Shown here: one piece after another, positions 37,034 through 46,393 of the stretch
Layout: every line of letters begins with the position of its first letter
Position numbering within the stretch: the first letter of the stretch is position 1
Source of the DNA: Arsenophonus nilaparvatae
GTDB lineage: Bacteria > Pseudomonadota > Gammaproteobacteria > Enterobacterales > Enterobacteriaceae
Length of the DNA stretch: 64,000 nt
Assembly: GCF_000757905.1 (NCBI RefSeq)
Contig: NZ_JRLH01000006.1
Strand: one strand, 5' to 3'
Translations under genes and position numbers: made by a program
Notes under the pieces: model-generated
The model's database searches: none
The model's input: the letters and a program-made list of their open reading frames with translations, nothing else
Told to the model about the DNA's origin: nothing

Positions 37034-37999
37034 ATGTTCAAATTAGGTATTGTGATGGATCCCATCTCAACCATAAAAATTAAAAAAGATAGTAGTTTCG
37101 CTATGCTATTAGAAGCACAACGCCGTGGATATGAAATTCACTATATGGAAATGGACGATCTCTATTTATTACAAGGTGAAGCTTACGGACATACCAGACA
37201 ACTGATCAACATCAAACAAGATACTGCACAATGGTATCAATTTGGTACTGAACAAGATATTGCTTTGAAAAATCTTGATGTTATTTTAATGCGTAAAGAT
37301 CCTCCTTTTGATACTGAATATATTTATGCCACTTATATTCTTGAAAGGGCAGAATATGCGGGTAGTCTAATTGTCAATAAACCTCAAAGCCTGCGGGATT
37401 GTAACGAAAAATTATTTACCGCCTGGTTTCCTCAATTAACACCTGATACGTTAGTAACCCGAAATAATAAAAAACTGCGAGAATTTCATCAAAAACATGG
37501 TGATGTCATCTTTAAACCTCTAGATGGAATGGGTGGCGCATCGATTTTCCGTTTAAAGAAAGATGATCCTAATGCCAGTGTCATTATTGAAACATTAACT
37601 CAACATGGCCAGCGCTTCTGTATGGCTCAGGATTACTTACCTGCTATCAAGCAAGGTGATAAACGGGTGTTGGTTGTCGATGGTGAACCAGTTCCTTATT
37701 GCTTAGCTCGTATTCCTGCTCAAGGTGAAACGCGAGGAAATTTAGCGGCAGGAGGATATGGTGAAGCAAGACCATTGACAGAAAGTGATTGGAAAATTGC
37801 CAGAACGGTCGCACCTATATTAAAGGAAAAAGGATTAATTTTCGTTGGCTTAGATATTATTGGTGATCGCTTAACCGAAATTAATGTTACCAGTCCTACC
37901 TGTATACGTGAAATTGAAGCAGCATTTTCGGCTATATCAATTACAGGTATGTTATTTGATGCAATAGAAAAACGACTGGCTGCAAAAACAGTAAATTAA
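37034..37999 (+). CDS. gshB: Glutathione synthetase GshB
   Basis: GshB joins gamma-glutamylcysteine and glycine using ATP. The 321 residues (E. coli 316) belong to the ATP-grasp superfamily: MDPISTIKIKKDSSFAML, LMRKDPPFDTEYIYATY, KPLDGMGGASIFR, ETRGNLAAGGYGEARPL and EINVTSPTCIREIE. GGAGA lies before ATG 37034. rsmE-gshB-yqgE-ruvX is the conserved enterobacterial order. Confidence 0.97.
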   Translation: MFKLGIVMDPISTIKIKKDSSFAMLLEAQRRGYEIHYMEMDDLYLLQGEAYGHTRQLINIKQDTAQWYQFGTEQDIALKNLDVILMRKDPPFDTEYIYATYILERAEYAGSLIVNKPQSLRDCNEKLFTAWFPQLTPDTLVTRNNKKLREFHQKHGDVIFKPLDGMGGASIFRLKKDDPNASVIIETLTQHGQRFCMAQDYLPAIKQGDKRVLVVDGEPVPYCLARIPAQGETRGNLAAGGYGEARPLTESDWKIARTVAPILKEKGLIFVGLDIIGDRLTEINVTSPTCIREIEAAFSAISITGMLFDAIEKRLAAKTVN

Positions 38000-38192
38000 C
38001 CACAGCTAACACTACAGTTAACTGAATAATAAGATAGGATACTATAAATGTTTTCTATTGTTATAAAATATTAATATCTTACAGTCAGCCGAAAATAAAA
38101 TTTAAACAATCGCGAATGTGTTTCATTAATTATTTTTTAACTTTTAATTCAGGTATATTTTATTGATAATTCAGGAAAATAAGTTTAATAAT

Positions 38193-38756
38193 ATGAATTT
38201 ACAAAACCACTTTCTCATTGCCATGCCAACGTTATTAGATCCGTATTTTCAAAAGTCGGTGGTTTATATCTGTGAGCATAATGAAAAAGGTGCTATGGGT
38301 CTCGTTATCAATAGACAAATCGAACAAATTTCAATCAATAGCATATTAAAAAATTTAAACATTAAAACGACAGAATACGATCATATAACTGAATTAAGTC
38401 AACCGGTTTTTTCTGGTGGCCCGATCGCAGAAGCTCATGGTTTTATTCTACATTCGCCACAAAATAGTTTTAGTTCTACCTTAAAGCTTTCTGATGAAAT
38501 TATGATCACAACGTCAAAAGACATTCTCGAAACTTTAGGTACTACCAAACAACCAGAAAAAACACTTATTGCCTTGGGATATTCAAGCTGGGAACAAGGG
38601 CAACTGGAAAAAGAGATAATGGAAAATAGTTGGCTAACCGCCAAAGCAAATAGCAATATCATTTTTCACACCCCCATTTCTGAACGTTGGCGTGAAGCCG
38701 CTGCTTTAATTGGGATTGATATCTTTAATATTTCAAATCAAGCGGGTCATGCATAA
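38193..38756 (+). CDS. yqgE: UPF0301 protein YqgE
   Basis: YqgE is a conserved protein of unknown function, usually beside ruvX. The start is ATG 38193 (MNLQNHFLIAMPTLLDPYF), matching E. coli. The TTG at 38163 gives ten extra non-conserved residues. It has 187 residues with KSVVYICEHNEKGAMGLVIN, GGPIAEAHGFILH, TTSKDILETL and LGYSSWEQGQLEKEI. Its stop overlaps the ruvX start by one base (TAATG). Confidence 0.94.
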   Translation: MNLQNHFLIAMPTLLDPYFQKSVVYICEHNEKGAMGLVINRQIEQISINSILKNLNIKTTEYDHITELSQPVFSGGPIAEAHGFILHSPQNSFSSTLKLSDEIMITTSKDILETLGTTKQPEKTLIALGYSSWEQGQLEKEIMENSWLTAKANSNIIFHTPISERWREAAALIGIDIFNISNQAGHA

Positions 38757-39175
38757 TGGCAAACAGAACAATTATTGCTTTTGATTTCGGTACACTGAGT
38801 ATAGGTATCGCCATTGGGCAGGAAATTACAGCAACTGCACGCCCTTTAACTGCAATAAAAGCAAAAGATGGTAAGCCTAACTGGTTAGACATTGAAAAAA
38901 TAATACAAGAGTGGCAACCTGAACTGGCTATCGTTGGACTTCCTCTCAATATGGACGGAACAGAGCAGCCAATAAGTAATCAAGCCCGTAAATTTGCTAA
39001 TCGTCTGCATGGGCGCTTTGGTATCCAAGTTACATTACACGATGAACGCTTAACAACAATAGAAGCGCGAGCACAACTATTTAATCAGGGTGGCTATCGG
39101 GCGTTAAATAAAAGTAAGATTGATTCCATTTCTGCTGTCATTATTTTAGAAAGTTGGTTTGAACAACATGCTTAA
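38756..39175 (+). CDS. ruvX: RuvX/YqgF, RNase H-fold nuclease
   Basis: YqgF/RuvX is an RNase H-like protein, implicated in 16S rRNA 5'-end processing and proposed as a Holliday-junction resolvase. The 139 residues carry the acidic active-site motifs IAFDFGTLSIGIAIG and IVGLPLNMDG, then LHDERLTTIEARAQL and SKIDSISAVIILESW. It is translationally coupled to yqgE. Confidence 0.95.
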   Translation: MANRTIIAFDFGTLSIGIAIGQEITATARPLTAIKAKDGKPNWLDIEKIIQEWQPELAIVGLPLNMDGTEQPISNQARKFANRLHGRFGIQVTLHDERLTTIEARAQLFNQGGYRALNKSKIDSISAVIILESWFEQHA

Positions 39176-39195
39176 TCAGCATAATGACAATAAAC

Positions 39196-39215
39196 TGTCA
39201 CGCACAGCCGTGACA
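39196..39215. other. Stem-loop between ruvX and yggS
   Basis: A perfect 7-bp stem TGTCACG / CGTGACA with a 6-base loop lies 21 bases after the ruvX stop. There is no T run, so it may be an mRNA-stabilising or weak terminator structure. Confidence 0.45.
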
Positions 39216-39265
39216 ATGAAATTATATTTTTATCCTATTTCATTTTCATTTAGCATCCAAATTTT

Positions 39266-39949
39266 ATGAATACAATCCAACAAAATCTGATTAATGTCAA
39301 AAATCGCATTATACAAGCGGCCAAAAAATATCATCGAGAGCCCGAAGGTATTACTCTGCTGGCCGTCAGTAAAACAAAATCTTGTGATGCAATTCAAGAG
39401 GCTATCGATGCGGGACAATACCAGTTTGGTGAAAATTATCTGCAAGAAGGGATAGAAAAAATCGCCTATTTTAGTAACAAACAGGATTTAATATGGCATT
39501 TTATCGGCGCGCTACAATCCAATAAAAGTCGATTAGTAGCAGAGCATTTTGATTGGTGTCATACTATTGATAGATTAAAAATAGCACAACGATTAAATAA
39601 TCAGCGTCCGATAAATAAAGCGCCACTAAACGTGCTAATCCAAATTAATATCAGTGATGAAGTAAGTAAATCAGGTATCACACCAGCAGAGTTAGATAAA
39701 TTAGCGGCTGAAATTGTATTATTACCAAACCTAAAATTACGTGGTTTAATGGCAATTCCAGCGCCAAATAATGAGCTTAGCCAACAGATGTCAATTTTTC
39801 GTAGCATGGAAAATTTATTCAATCAGTTAAAAAAACAATATCCAGATATTGATACACTTTCAATGGGCATGACCGCAGATCTTGATATTGCAATTGCTTG
39901 TGGTTCAACATTAGTCAGAATTGGCACAGCTATTTTTGGTTCCCGATAA
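39266..39949 (+). CDS. yggS: YggS, PLP homeostasis protein
   Basis: YggS (PLPBP) binds pyridoxal phosphate and maintains B6 and amino-acid homeostasis without known catalysis. The 227 residues include the PLP-lysine motif LLAVSKTKS (about residues 32-40). GENYLQEGIEK, WHFIGALQSNKS, GLMAIPA and SMGMTADLDIAIACGSTLVRIGTAIFG follow. It heads yggS-proC-yggT-rdgB-hemW. Confidence 0.96.
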   Translation: MNTIQQNLINVKNRIIQAAKKYHREPEGITLLAVSKTKSCDAIQEAIDAGQYQFGENYLQEGIEKIAYFSNKQDLIWHFIGALQSNKSRLVAEHFDWCHTIDRLKIAQRLNNQRPINKAPLNVLIQINISDEVSKSGITPAELDKLAAEIVLLPNLKLRGLMAIPAPNNELSQQMSIFRSMENLFNQLKKQYPDIDTLSMGMTADLDIAIACGSTLVRIGTAIFGSR

Positions 39950-39994
39950 TGAATCAATTTGAAAATCAAGGCAATCAATAAAAGGAGCAATATA

Positions 39995-40816
39995 ATGCAA
40001 CAGCGAAAAATTACCTTTATCGGCGCTGGGAATATGGCTCACGCGATTATTGCCGGATTAATTTCAGCTGGCTATCCGGCAAATAACATCACAGTCTGCT
40101 CCCCCACCAGCAAAAATCGCGATCAACTGGTAAAAAAATATGGCATACATGGAAAAAGCGATAACGGTGATGCAAGCAAACATGCAGATGTTATTATGCT
40201 TGCTGTTAAGCCCCAGATTATGGAAACTGTTTGTCAATCACTAAAAGAACAGGTTAATTTTGCCAATAAACTGGTTTTGACAATTGCCGCTGGAATTCCG
40301 GTGAAACGTTATCAACAATATCTCGCGCCTAACATAAGTCTGGTGCGTGTTATGCCTAACACGCCATCACTAGTAGGCCAAGGTGTTAGTGGTTTGTATG
40401 CCATGGATTCAGTATCAAAGAATGATAAAACTTTTGCCACAGAACTAATGGCAAGTGTTGGCAAAGTTTTCTGGCTGACTAACGAAGCCGCAATTAATGA
40501 TATTATTGCCGTTACTGGTAGTGCACCTGCTTACTTTTTCCTATTTATGGAATTAATGCAACAGGAGGCTGAACGGCTTGGTTTTGATAGTAAAACAGCA
40601 AGAGAGCTGGTTTTATATACCGCCCAAGGTTCTGCTGCTCTGGCGGCAACCAAATCAGATCTCTCTTTTGCGACACTAAGAGAACAAGTGACTTCGAAAG
40701 GCGGCACTACGGCTAAAGCCTTAGAGCAGTTTTATCAAGCTAATTTATCTCAAATTGTCACCGACGCAATGCGTGCTGCAATCCGCCGCGCTGAAGAAAT
40801 GGAAAAACAATATTGA
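39995..40816 (+). CDS. proC: Pyrroline-5-carboxylate reductase ProC
   Basis: ProC reduces pyrroline-5-carboxylate to proline, the last step; with proBA in this window the dedicated path is complete. The start is ATG 39995 behind AAGGAG, giving 273 residues; a longer frame from 39959 lacks support. The Rossmann motif ITFIGAGNMAHAII, AVKPQIM, RVMPNTPSLVGQG, TGSAPAYFF and EQVTSKGGTTAKAL are typical. Its position after yggS is seen in several enterobacteria. Confidence 0.97.
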   Translation: MQQRKITFIGAGNMAHAIIAGLISAGYPANNITVCSPTSKNRDQLVKKYGIHGKSDNGDASKHADVIMLAVKPQIMETVCQSLKEQVNFANKLVLTIAAGIPVKRYQQYLAPNISLVRVMPNTPSLVGQGVSGLYAMDSVSKNDKTFATELMASVGKVFWLTNEAAINDIIAVTGSAPAYFFLFMELMQQEAERLGFDSKTARELVLYTAQGSAALAATKSDLSFATLREQVTSKGGTTAKALEQFYQANLSQIVTDAMRAAIRRAEEMEKQY

Positions 40817-40833
40817 TTTATCAGGATAATTAA

Positions 40834-41421
40834 ATGCAATTTTTAACTTTTATCGTACCAACCATTATTCAACTATACATTATTATTTTATTGCTACGAG
40901 TTTGGATGCAATGGGTCAGAGCGGATTTCTATAATCCATTTTCCCAATTTGTGGTCAAAACAACTCAACCAATTGTAGGGCCCTTACGGCGCTTTATTCC
41001 TGCTATTGGAGCTATTGATACCGCAACTTTATTGGTCGCTTATATTCTTACCATAGCCAATATTCTTTTTGTCATGTGGGCAACGAACACGCTCGCTTTA
41101 ATCAGCATAACGCTATTACCTATTAGCTTTATTCAATTATTAACTTATGCCGGCAAGTTAGTTTTTTGGCTGATCTTAATTCGAGCTATTCTTAGTTGGA
41201 TAAGCCAAGGTCGTAATCCTATTGATTATATGCTTATGCAATTAACTGAACCTTTAATGTCACCTATTCGTCGTATTATCCCTGCTATGGGCGGGTTAGA
41301 TTTCTCAGCCATGATTGTAATGCTGATTTTGATTGCTTTAAATTATCTGCGCCTGGATATTCTGCTATTCATTGATCCGACTATTACCAGCATACTCTAT
41401 TCAGTTGGCTATTTAATGTAA
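40834..41421 (+). CDS. yggT: YggT-family membrane protein
   Basis: The 195-residue protein holds two tandem YggT domains, each a pair of membrane helices. The paired conserved stretches are VWMQWVRADFYNPFSQFVVKTTQPIVGPLRRFIP and AILSWISQGRNPIDYMLMQLTEPLMSPIRRIIP. The function is unclear; links to osmotic or division processes have been proposed in relatives. It lies in the yggS-proC-yggT-rdgB-hemW run. Confidence 0.93.
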   Translation: MQFLTFIVPTIIQLYIIILLLRVWMQWVRADFYNPFSQFVVKTTQPIVGPLRRFIPAIGAIDTATLLVAYILTIANILFVMWATNTLALISITLLPISFIQLLTYAGKLVFWLILIRAILSWISQGRNPIDYMLMQLTEPLMSPIRRIIPAMGGLDFSAMIVMLILIALNYLRLDILLFIDPTITSILYSVGYLM

Positions 41422-41436
41422 AGGTGAGCAAATTTC

Positions 41437-42030
41437 ATGCATAAAGTGGTATTAGCAACGGGTAATGCCGGCAAGGTAATTGAATTCACTGAACTGTTAA
41501 AAGAGTGTAACTTAAATATTATTGCCCAAACTGAGTTAGCTATTAGTGTAATTGAAGAAACTGGGCTAACTTTTGTTGAAAATGCGATATTAAAAGCACG
41601 CCATGCGGCAAAAGCCTCTGGTTTCGCGGCCATTGCCGATGATTCAGGCCTTTCGGTTAATGCGTTAAAAGGTGCGCCGGGGATCTATTCAGCTCGCTTT
41701 GCCGGTGAAAATGCATCTGACGAAGAAAATTTGCACAAACTATTATCCATCCTGAAAGATATTCCGGACAACCAACGCCAAGCTCAATTCCATTGTGTAC
41801 TCGTTTATCTGCGCCATTTTGCCGACCCAACACCGATTATATGTCACGGTATATGGCAAGGTGTGCTAACCCATGAACCTAAAGGTAGCAACGGTTTTGG
41901 TTATGATCCGATTTTTTATGATAGCAAACTAAAACTTACCGCAGCTCAATTAACCAAAGTGCAAAAAAATGCAGTATCGCATCGTGGGCAAGCATTAAAA
42001 ATGTTATTAGGATCTTTAACTAATGCTTAA
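41437..42030 (+). CDS. rdgB: dITP/XTP pyrophosphatase RdgB
   Basis: RdgB hydrolyses non-canonical purine triphosphates (dITP, XTP) to keep them out of DNA. The 197 residues show VLATGNAGKVIEFTELL, EETGLTFVENAILKARHAA, ADDSGLSVNALKGAPGIYSARFAG and GSNGFGYDPIF, ending SHRGQALK. It overlaps hemW by eight bases. Confidence 0.97.
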   Translation: MHKVVLATGNAGKVIEFTELLKECNLNIIAQTELAISVIEETGLTFVENAILKARHAAKASGFAAIADDSGLSVNALKGAPGIYSARFAGENASDEENLHKLLSILKDIPDNQRQAQFHCVLVYLRHFADPTPIICHGIWQGVLTHEPKGSNGFGYDPIFYDSKLKLTAAQLTKVQKNAVSHRGQALKMLLGSLTNA

Positions 42031-43153
42031 ATTACCGCCATTGAGTCTGTATGTGCATATTCCCTGGTGCGTGCAAAAATGCCCTTATTGTGATTTTAAT
42101 TCACATGCACTAAAAGGTGAGTTGCCCCAACAAGAATATGTCACACATCTACTAACCGATCTTCAAGCTGACCTTGCACTGATAAATGGTCGTCAAGTTA
42201 AGAGTATTTTTATTGGTGGCGGTACACCTAGTCTACTCGACGCTAAGGCAATGCAATCGTTACTTGATGGTATACGTCAAAGATTATCGCTGGCAGCTGA
42301 TGCCGAAATCACCATGGAGGCAAATCCTGGTACCGTTGAGGCTGAACGTTTTAGCCAATATCAACAAGCTGGCATTAATCGGATTTCTATTGGAGTACAA
42401 AGTTTTGCTGCCGATAAACTCACAAGATTAGGCAGAATACATGGCCCCGAAGAAGCTATCCAAGCCGCTTGTCTGGCTTCAGCATTAAATTTACGTAGTT
42501 TTAATCTTGATCTAATGCATGGTTTACCTGATCAGTCACTTGAACAGGCACTTTCTGATCTGCAACAAGCAATTGATTTATTTCCGCCCCACATTTCTTG
42601 GTATCAATTAACGATTGAACCGAATACCCATTTTGGCTCCTGCCCGCCAGTATTACCTAATGATGATGCGCTGTGGGAGATTTTTTCAGAAGGACATCAG
42701 CTACTTAATAAAGCCGGATATCAACAATATGAAATATCTGGTTATGCCAAGCCTGGCTATCAGTGTCAGCACAATTTAAATTATTGGCGTTTTGGCGATT
42801 ATCTAGGCATTGGCTGTGGCGCACACGGAAAAATCTCTTTTGCCGATGGTCGTATTTTGCGAACAATGAAAACGAAACATCCCCGTGGCTATCTATCGGG
42901 GAACTATCTGTATCAGCAAAAGGAAGTAAACCAACCAGATAGGCCTTTTGAATTCTTTATGAATCGTTTTCGCTTACTTGAGGCAGTACCAAGACAGGAT
43001 TTTATTGATTACACCGGTTTAGCGGAAAATGTCATTCGTCGTCAACTTGATAACGCGCTGGAGCAAGGTTATATCACAGAAACAAAATTGAGCTGGCAGA
43101 TCACCGAACAAGGCAAATTATTTCTCAATTCTTTGTTAACACTATTTTTATAA
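42023..43153 (+). CDS. hemW: HemW, radical-SAM heme chaperone
   Basis: HemW is a radical SAM protein that binds heme and is proposed to insert it into respiratory proteins. The 376 residues start LPPLSLYVHIPWCVQKCPYCDF (CxxxCxxC cluster motif). They continue with SIFIGGGTPSLL, EANPGTVE, NRISIGVQSF, DLMHGLPDQ and GIGCGAHGK. The HNxxYW motif (CQHNLNYWRF) and C-terminal HemN domain are present. It ends the yggS operon. Confidence 0.96.
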   Translation: MLKLPPLSLYVHIPWCVQKCPYCDFNSHALKGELPQQEYVTHLLTDLQADLALINGRQVKSIFIGGGTPSLLDAKAMQSLLDGIRQRLSLAADAEITMEANPGTVEAERFSQYQQAGINRISIGVQSFAADKLTRLGRIHGPEEAIQAACLASALNLRSFNLDLMHGLPDQSLEQALSDLQQAIDLFPPHISWYQLTIEPNTHFGSCPPVLPNDDALWEIFSEGHQLLNKAGYQQYEISGYAKPGYQCQHNLNYWRFGDYLGIGCGAHGKISFADGRILRTMKTKHPRGYLSGNYLYQQKEVNQPDRPFEFFMNRFRLLEAVPRQDFIDYTGLAENVIRRQLDNALEQGYITETKLSWQITEQGKLFLNSLLTLFL

Positions 43154-43158
43154 AGCCA

Positions 43159-43187
43159 TTTACATCCCATTTAGGGTGGGATGTAAA
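43159..43187. terminator. Stem-loop after hemW
   Basis: An 11-bp perfect stem TTTACATCCCA / TGGGATGTAAA with a 7-base loop lies six bases after the hemW stop, between convergent genes. The plus-strand tail lacks a T run, so its strength is uncertain. Confidence 0.65.
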
Positions 43188-43218
43188 TAACGGCATATTA
43201 TTCTACTTTTCTAATCAA

Positions 43219-44271
43219 CTATACTCTTTTATCTACTATAGTATTTCTATGCTTACCATCTGCATCATCGATATCAGGTTGAGGAATGCCAAATAATTTA
43301 CCTAATGTCGTATCACCAATAACCTGTTCATTTAGTGATTGAATAGTTTCGGCACTGATAAGAGGACTTTTATTTTCAATTAGAATCTTAATGGGATCAT
43401 ACCTACCATTCGGCCAATCAATGGGATTACCCTTTGTCAGACTCTGAATGAAAATATCAATATGAGGAGCTACTGCATACTTTAGTATGGTATTTTGCCC
43501 AGTACGATTATTACCTTGTAAGCACAATTCTCTCAAATTGTGATAATTTCCACTTTGCAATGCATTCTTTAAAAGAGCACCTCTAAATTCACCGTGTAAA
43601 TTATCTCTATTAGAAAATTCTAAACTTCCCTCTTTGAAGCGGGCAATAAATTCTGCTGAATCAGCAACTTCTTCGATTGCACAAAAATTTTTATGGCTAT
43701 ACTTCGGGTTGTCTAGGTCTTTTTCAAGCTGCTGGCGTATTTTTTCATTATCACTCATACATTGGATACTAGCCCTGATATAGTCATCATTACTATCATT
43801 TCCACTACCAAAAATATCAGGGTTATCAGATATATATTGGCGAAAAGCCATACCTGTCATAACTGCACAAAAAGCTCCATAAGAAGTGGTTGAACTATCA
43901 ACTATCTCATTAGCTTGATATACAGTATGTTCTGCGATCTGTAATCGATAATTCCATTTACCGTATACATTAGGTGGATCAGCATCAATGATAAAATCTT
44001 TTTTGTGTTCAGGTTTGGCTAAATCAATCAATCGTTCAAATTTCAGTAGTTGTTTATTTGGTGAAGTATCATGGCATGCCGGCTGATTAATATGATCAAA
44101 TAATATCTCTATTGCTTGCCGCTTCACGCCACCGTGAAAAAAGTCTTTAATCCGATCCCATAACCCCATATTTTGCGCTTCAGCTAATGTTTCTGCATTC
44201 ATAACGCGATTAAGTCGACTTTCACTAAAGTTATAATTGTAATTATTGCCTAAATTCAATATGGTAGACAT
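43219..44271 (-). CDS. SopD-like candidate type III secretion effector
   Basis: A 350-residue protein starts at ATG 44271, eight bases after AGGAG. The N-terminus (STILNLGNNYNYNFSESRL, then MGLWDRIKDFFHGG at residues 35-48) resembles Salmonella SopD. SopD as recalled has TLSFGNRHNYEINHSRL and MGVWDRFKDCF at the same spacing. The WDRIKDFF block also fits the WEKxxxFF translocation motif of SPI-2 effectors. FERLIDLAKPEHKKDF continues the match; the C-terminal half is more divergent. No signal peptide or membrane segment is seen. It occupies the place of yggM/ansB between hemW and yggN. If delivered it would act in host cells. A secretion system is not in this window. Confidence 0.72.
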   Translation of the reverse strand: MSTILNLGNNYNYNFSESRLNRVMNAETLAEAQNMGLWDRIKDFFHGGVKRQAIEILFDHINQPACHDTSPNKQLLKFERLIDLAKPEHKKDFIIDADPPNVYGKWNYRLQIAEHTVYQANEIVDSSTTSYGAFCAVMTGMAFRQYISDNPDIFGSGNDSNDDYIRASIQCMSDNEKIRQQLEKDLDNPKYSHKNFCAIEEVADSAEFIARFKEGSLEFSNRDNLHGEFRGALLKNALQSGNYHNLRELCLQGNNRTGQNTILKYAVAPHIDIFIQSLTKGNPIDWPNGRYDPIKILIENKSPLISAETIQSLNEQVIGDTTLGKLFGIPQPDIDDADGKHRNTIVDKRV

Positions 44272-44696
44272 GCATTGTACTCCTATCAAAAACAAATTTT
44301 TTAGTAATTTATTTCATATAACAGGTTTGCTTGTTAAGTTTTATACTTAATATTCTATTTTTGTTGAAAGCAATCACTAGCAAAACTGTTTATTTAACGA
44401 TAAGCATTATTATGCCTACAAACTATACTAATTTTTAGGATTGCTATATCGGGTATTACACTGACTTTTGTCACTTTCATATCCCAAGTACAGCGACATT
44501 TATTTTGTCAGACTAAATTTAGCTAAAATGAAAAATGGGAATATTGAGATTAACCTGACTAATATCTGCAACAATAACAGATAAAAACCAGATTAAACTT
44601 TATTGATTGGATAAATCTCGATCAAATTAAACGCTTACTTTAGTAATAACTTAGTTAAATTGCACGCTTAAAATAAAATATATGATAGTTTAAAAA
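44272..44696. other. Intergenic region upstream of the SopD-like gene
   Basis: About 425 AT-rich bases hold no recognised gene. They should contain the promoter of the SopD-like gene and the end of yggN transcription. No clear terminator or operator was seen. Confidence 0.5.
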
Positions 44697-45422
44697 TTAT
44701 TTCAACTTATTTAATAGATCAATACGAAGCTGCTCCATATGGGCAATTTTATGACAAACCTGTTGACCAAACTGGCGAAAATTATTTTCCTGCTTTTTCC
44801 ATTCTAATTCTAAATCCTGCTGTAATCCGCTTAGTCCACCCAGCAAATTTTGCAGCGACTGATTTGCATCACCACCTGTCAATAATTGTTTACGCCCCAT
44901 TTCATTAATACTATCTTGCAATATTCCGCCTAAACTTTCATTGAGTAAAATACGGCTGTCAGCTTCAATCGTTTTTAACTGCTGATGATGAAAGATCAGG
45001 CTATCGGCGCGTTGTTCAATAACTTTATCAATCTGCTTATCCAAATTTTGTTTTAGTGTATTTAAGCGATTTCTCACTTGACTGTTTTGTCCCATTACCC
45101 GAATAACCAAATTATCGAGTATTTGCTTAGCTTCAACTAATTTCTGCTCAGTATGCTGTTTGATCCATGGTAAATTTGCACGAACCACGCTTTGATAAGC
45201 AACAGCATGTTCTCTTTGCATCGGGGTTAACGGTAATACTTTATTATTAAAGGTAACTTCACCATCAGGTGTGATCTGCAAATTCCCACTGGCACCTTTA
45301 ACTTGTATCTGCTGTTTGGTAATAATAATGTCATCTTTAAGATTTACAGAACATTGATGCTCTTTCGCTACGACAAAAGTTGCCATCAATAATGTGCAAA
45401 TAATTAGTATGATACGTAACAT
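44697..45422 (-). CDS. yggN: YggN family (DUF2884) exported protein
   Basis: The start is ATG 45422 behind AAAGGAG, giving 241 residues (E. coli 239). The frame extends to 45512 but overlaps glsB. A signal peptide (MLRIILIICTLLMATFVVA) is followed by DDIIITKQQIQVKGASGNLQITPDGEV, LPWIKQHTEQKL and SLGGILQDSINEMGRKQLL. The C-terminal half is coiled-coil rich. It is probably periplasmic; the function is unknown. It sits near yggL and trmB as in E. coli. Confidence 0.92.
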   Translation of the reverse strand: MLRIILIICTLLMATFVVAKEHQCSVNLKDDIIITKQQIQVKGASGNLQITPDGEVTFNNKVLPLTPMQREHAVAYQSVVRANLPWIKQHTEQKLVEAKQILDNLVIRVMGQNSQVRNRLNTLKQNLDKQIDKVIEQRADSLIFHHQQLKTIEADSRILLNESLGGILQDSINEMGRKQLLTGGDANQSLQNLLGGLSGLQQDLELEWKKQENNFRQFGQQVCHKIAHMEQLRIDLLNKLK

Positions 45423-45460
45423 ATTTTCTCCTTTAACCAACAGCTTTGTATTGCCATATA

Positions 45461-46393
45461 CTAAAAAACGGAGCGACCTATTCGTTGCGATAATAATTCT
45501 AAGGCAGCGCAACCTGACAAAGAGTTCCCTGATTTATTCAATTCAGGTGACCATACCGCTACTGTAAAAGCATTAGGCACAACACAAATGATGCCACCGC
45601 CAACACCTGATTTACCCGGTATTCCAATACGAAAAGCAAATTCACCAGAACCATCATACATCCCACAAGTCATCATCAAGGCATTAATTTGTCGGGCTTG
45701 AATTGGTGTGATGATCTGATCATTATTTAATAATCGTCCATTGTTGGCTAAATAATTAAAACATTGAGCCAATTCCACACAATTCATACTTAGCGAACAA
45801 TAATGAAAATAAGTTTCTAATACCGCTAAAACATCGCTCTTGAAATTACCAAAAGATTTCATTAAATAAGCAATTGCTGCATTGCGACTCGCATGCTCCA
45901 TTTCCGATTTCGCAACTTGGTTATCATAACTAATATCCGTTTGACCGGTAAGAGAACGAACAAACTCCAGCATTCGTTGCTTAGGTGTGCTAAACCGAAA
46001 CTGCAACATATCAGTAATAATAATAGCCCCGGCATTAATAAAAGGATTCCGCGGTATCCCCTTTTCCATTTCTAATTGTACCAATGAATTAAAGGGTAAT
46101 CCTGACGGCTCTTTACCAACCCGACACCAAATCTCATCTTCCCGGTAACGGGTCATCGCTAAGGTAAGACCAAGTACTTTAGAAATTGACTGAATAGAAA
46201 AACGCTCATATGCATCACCGGCTGAAAATATCTCTCCTTCGACAGTACAAACAGCCATTGCCAAATGATGATTCGGCACTTCTGCTAACGCTGGGATATA
46301 ATTTGCTACTTTTCCTTGTCCAATCAGAGCACGGACCTGTTGTAAAATATCTATAAGTAATGTATTAGAAAGCGTTGTGTTTAAAGTTTTCAT
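45461..46393 (-). CDS. glsB: Glutaminase (YneH/GlsB type)
   Basis: The enzyme hydrolyses glutamine to glutamate and ammonia and is a serine-dependent beta-lactamase-fold protein. The 310 residues include RFSIQSISKVLGLTLAM (catalytic SxxK), VGKEPSGLPFNSLVQLE, IPRNPFINAGAI, NAAIAYLMKSFGNF and GKSGVGGGI. In E. coli this gene is not beside yggN, so it is an insertion relative to that order. It lies 38 bases upstream of the yggN start. Confidence 0.96.
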   Translation of the reverse strand: MKTLNTTLSNTLLIDILQQVRALIGQGKVANYIPALAEVPNHHLAMAVCTVEGEIFSAGDAYERFSIQSISKVLGLTLAMTRYREDEIWCRVGKEPSGLPFNSLVQLEMEKGIPRNPFINAGAIIITDMLQFRFSTPKQRMLEFVRSLTGQTDISYDNQVAKSEMEHASRNAAIAYLMKSFGNFKSDVLAVLETYFHYCSLSMNCVELAQCFNYLANNGRLLNNDQIITPIQARQINALMMTCGMYDGSGEFAFRIGIPGKSGVGGGIICVVPNAFTVAVWSPELNKSGNSLSGCAALELLSQRIGRSVF

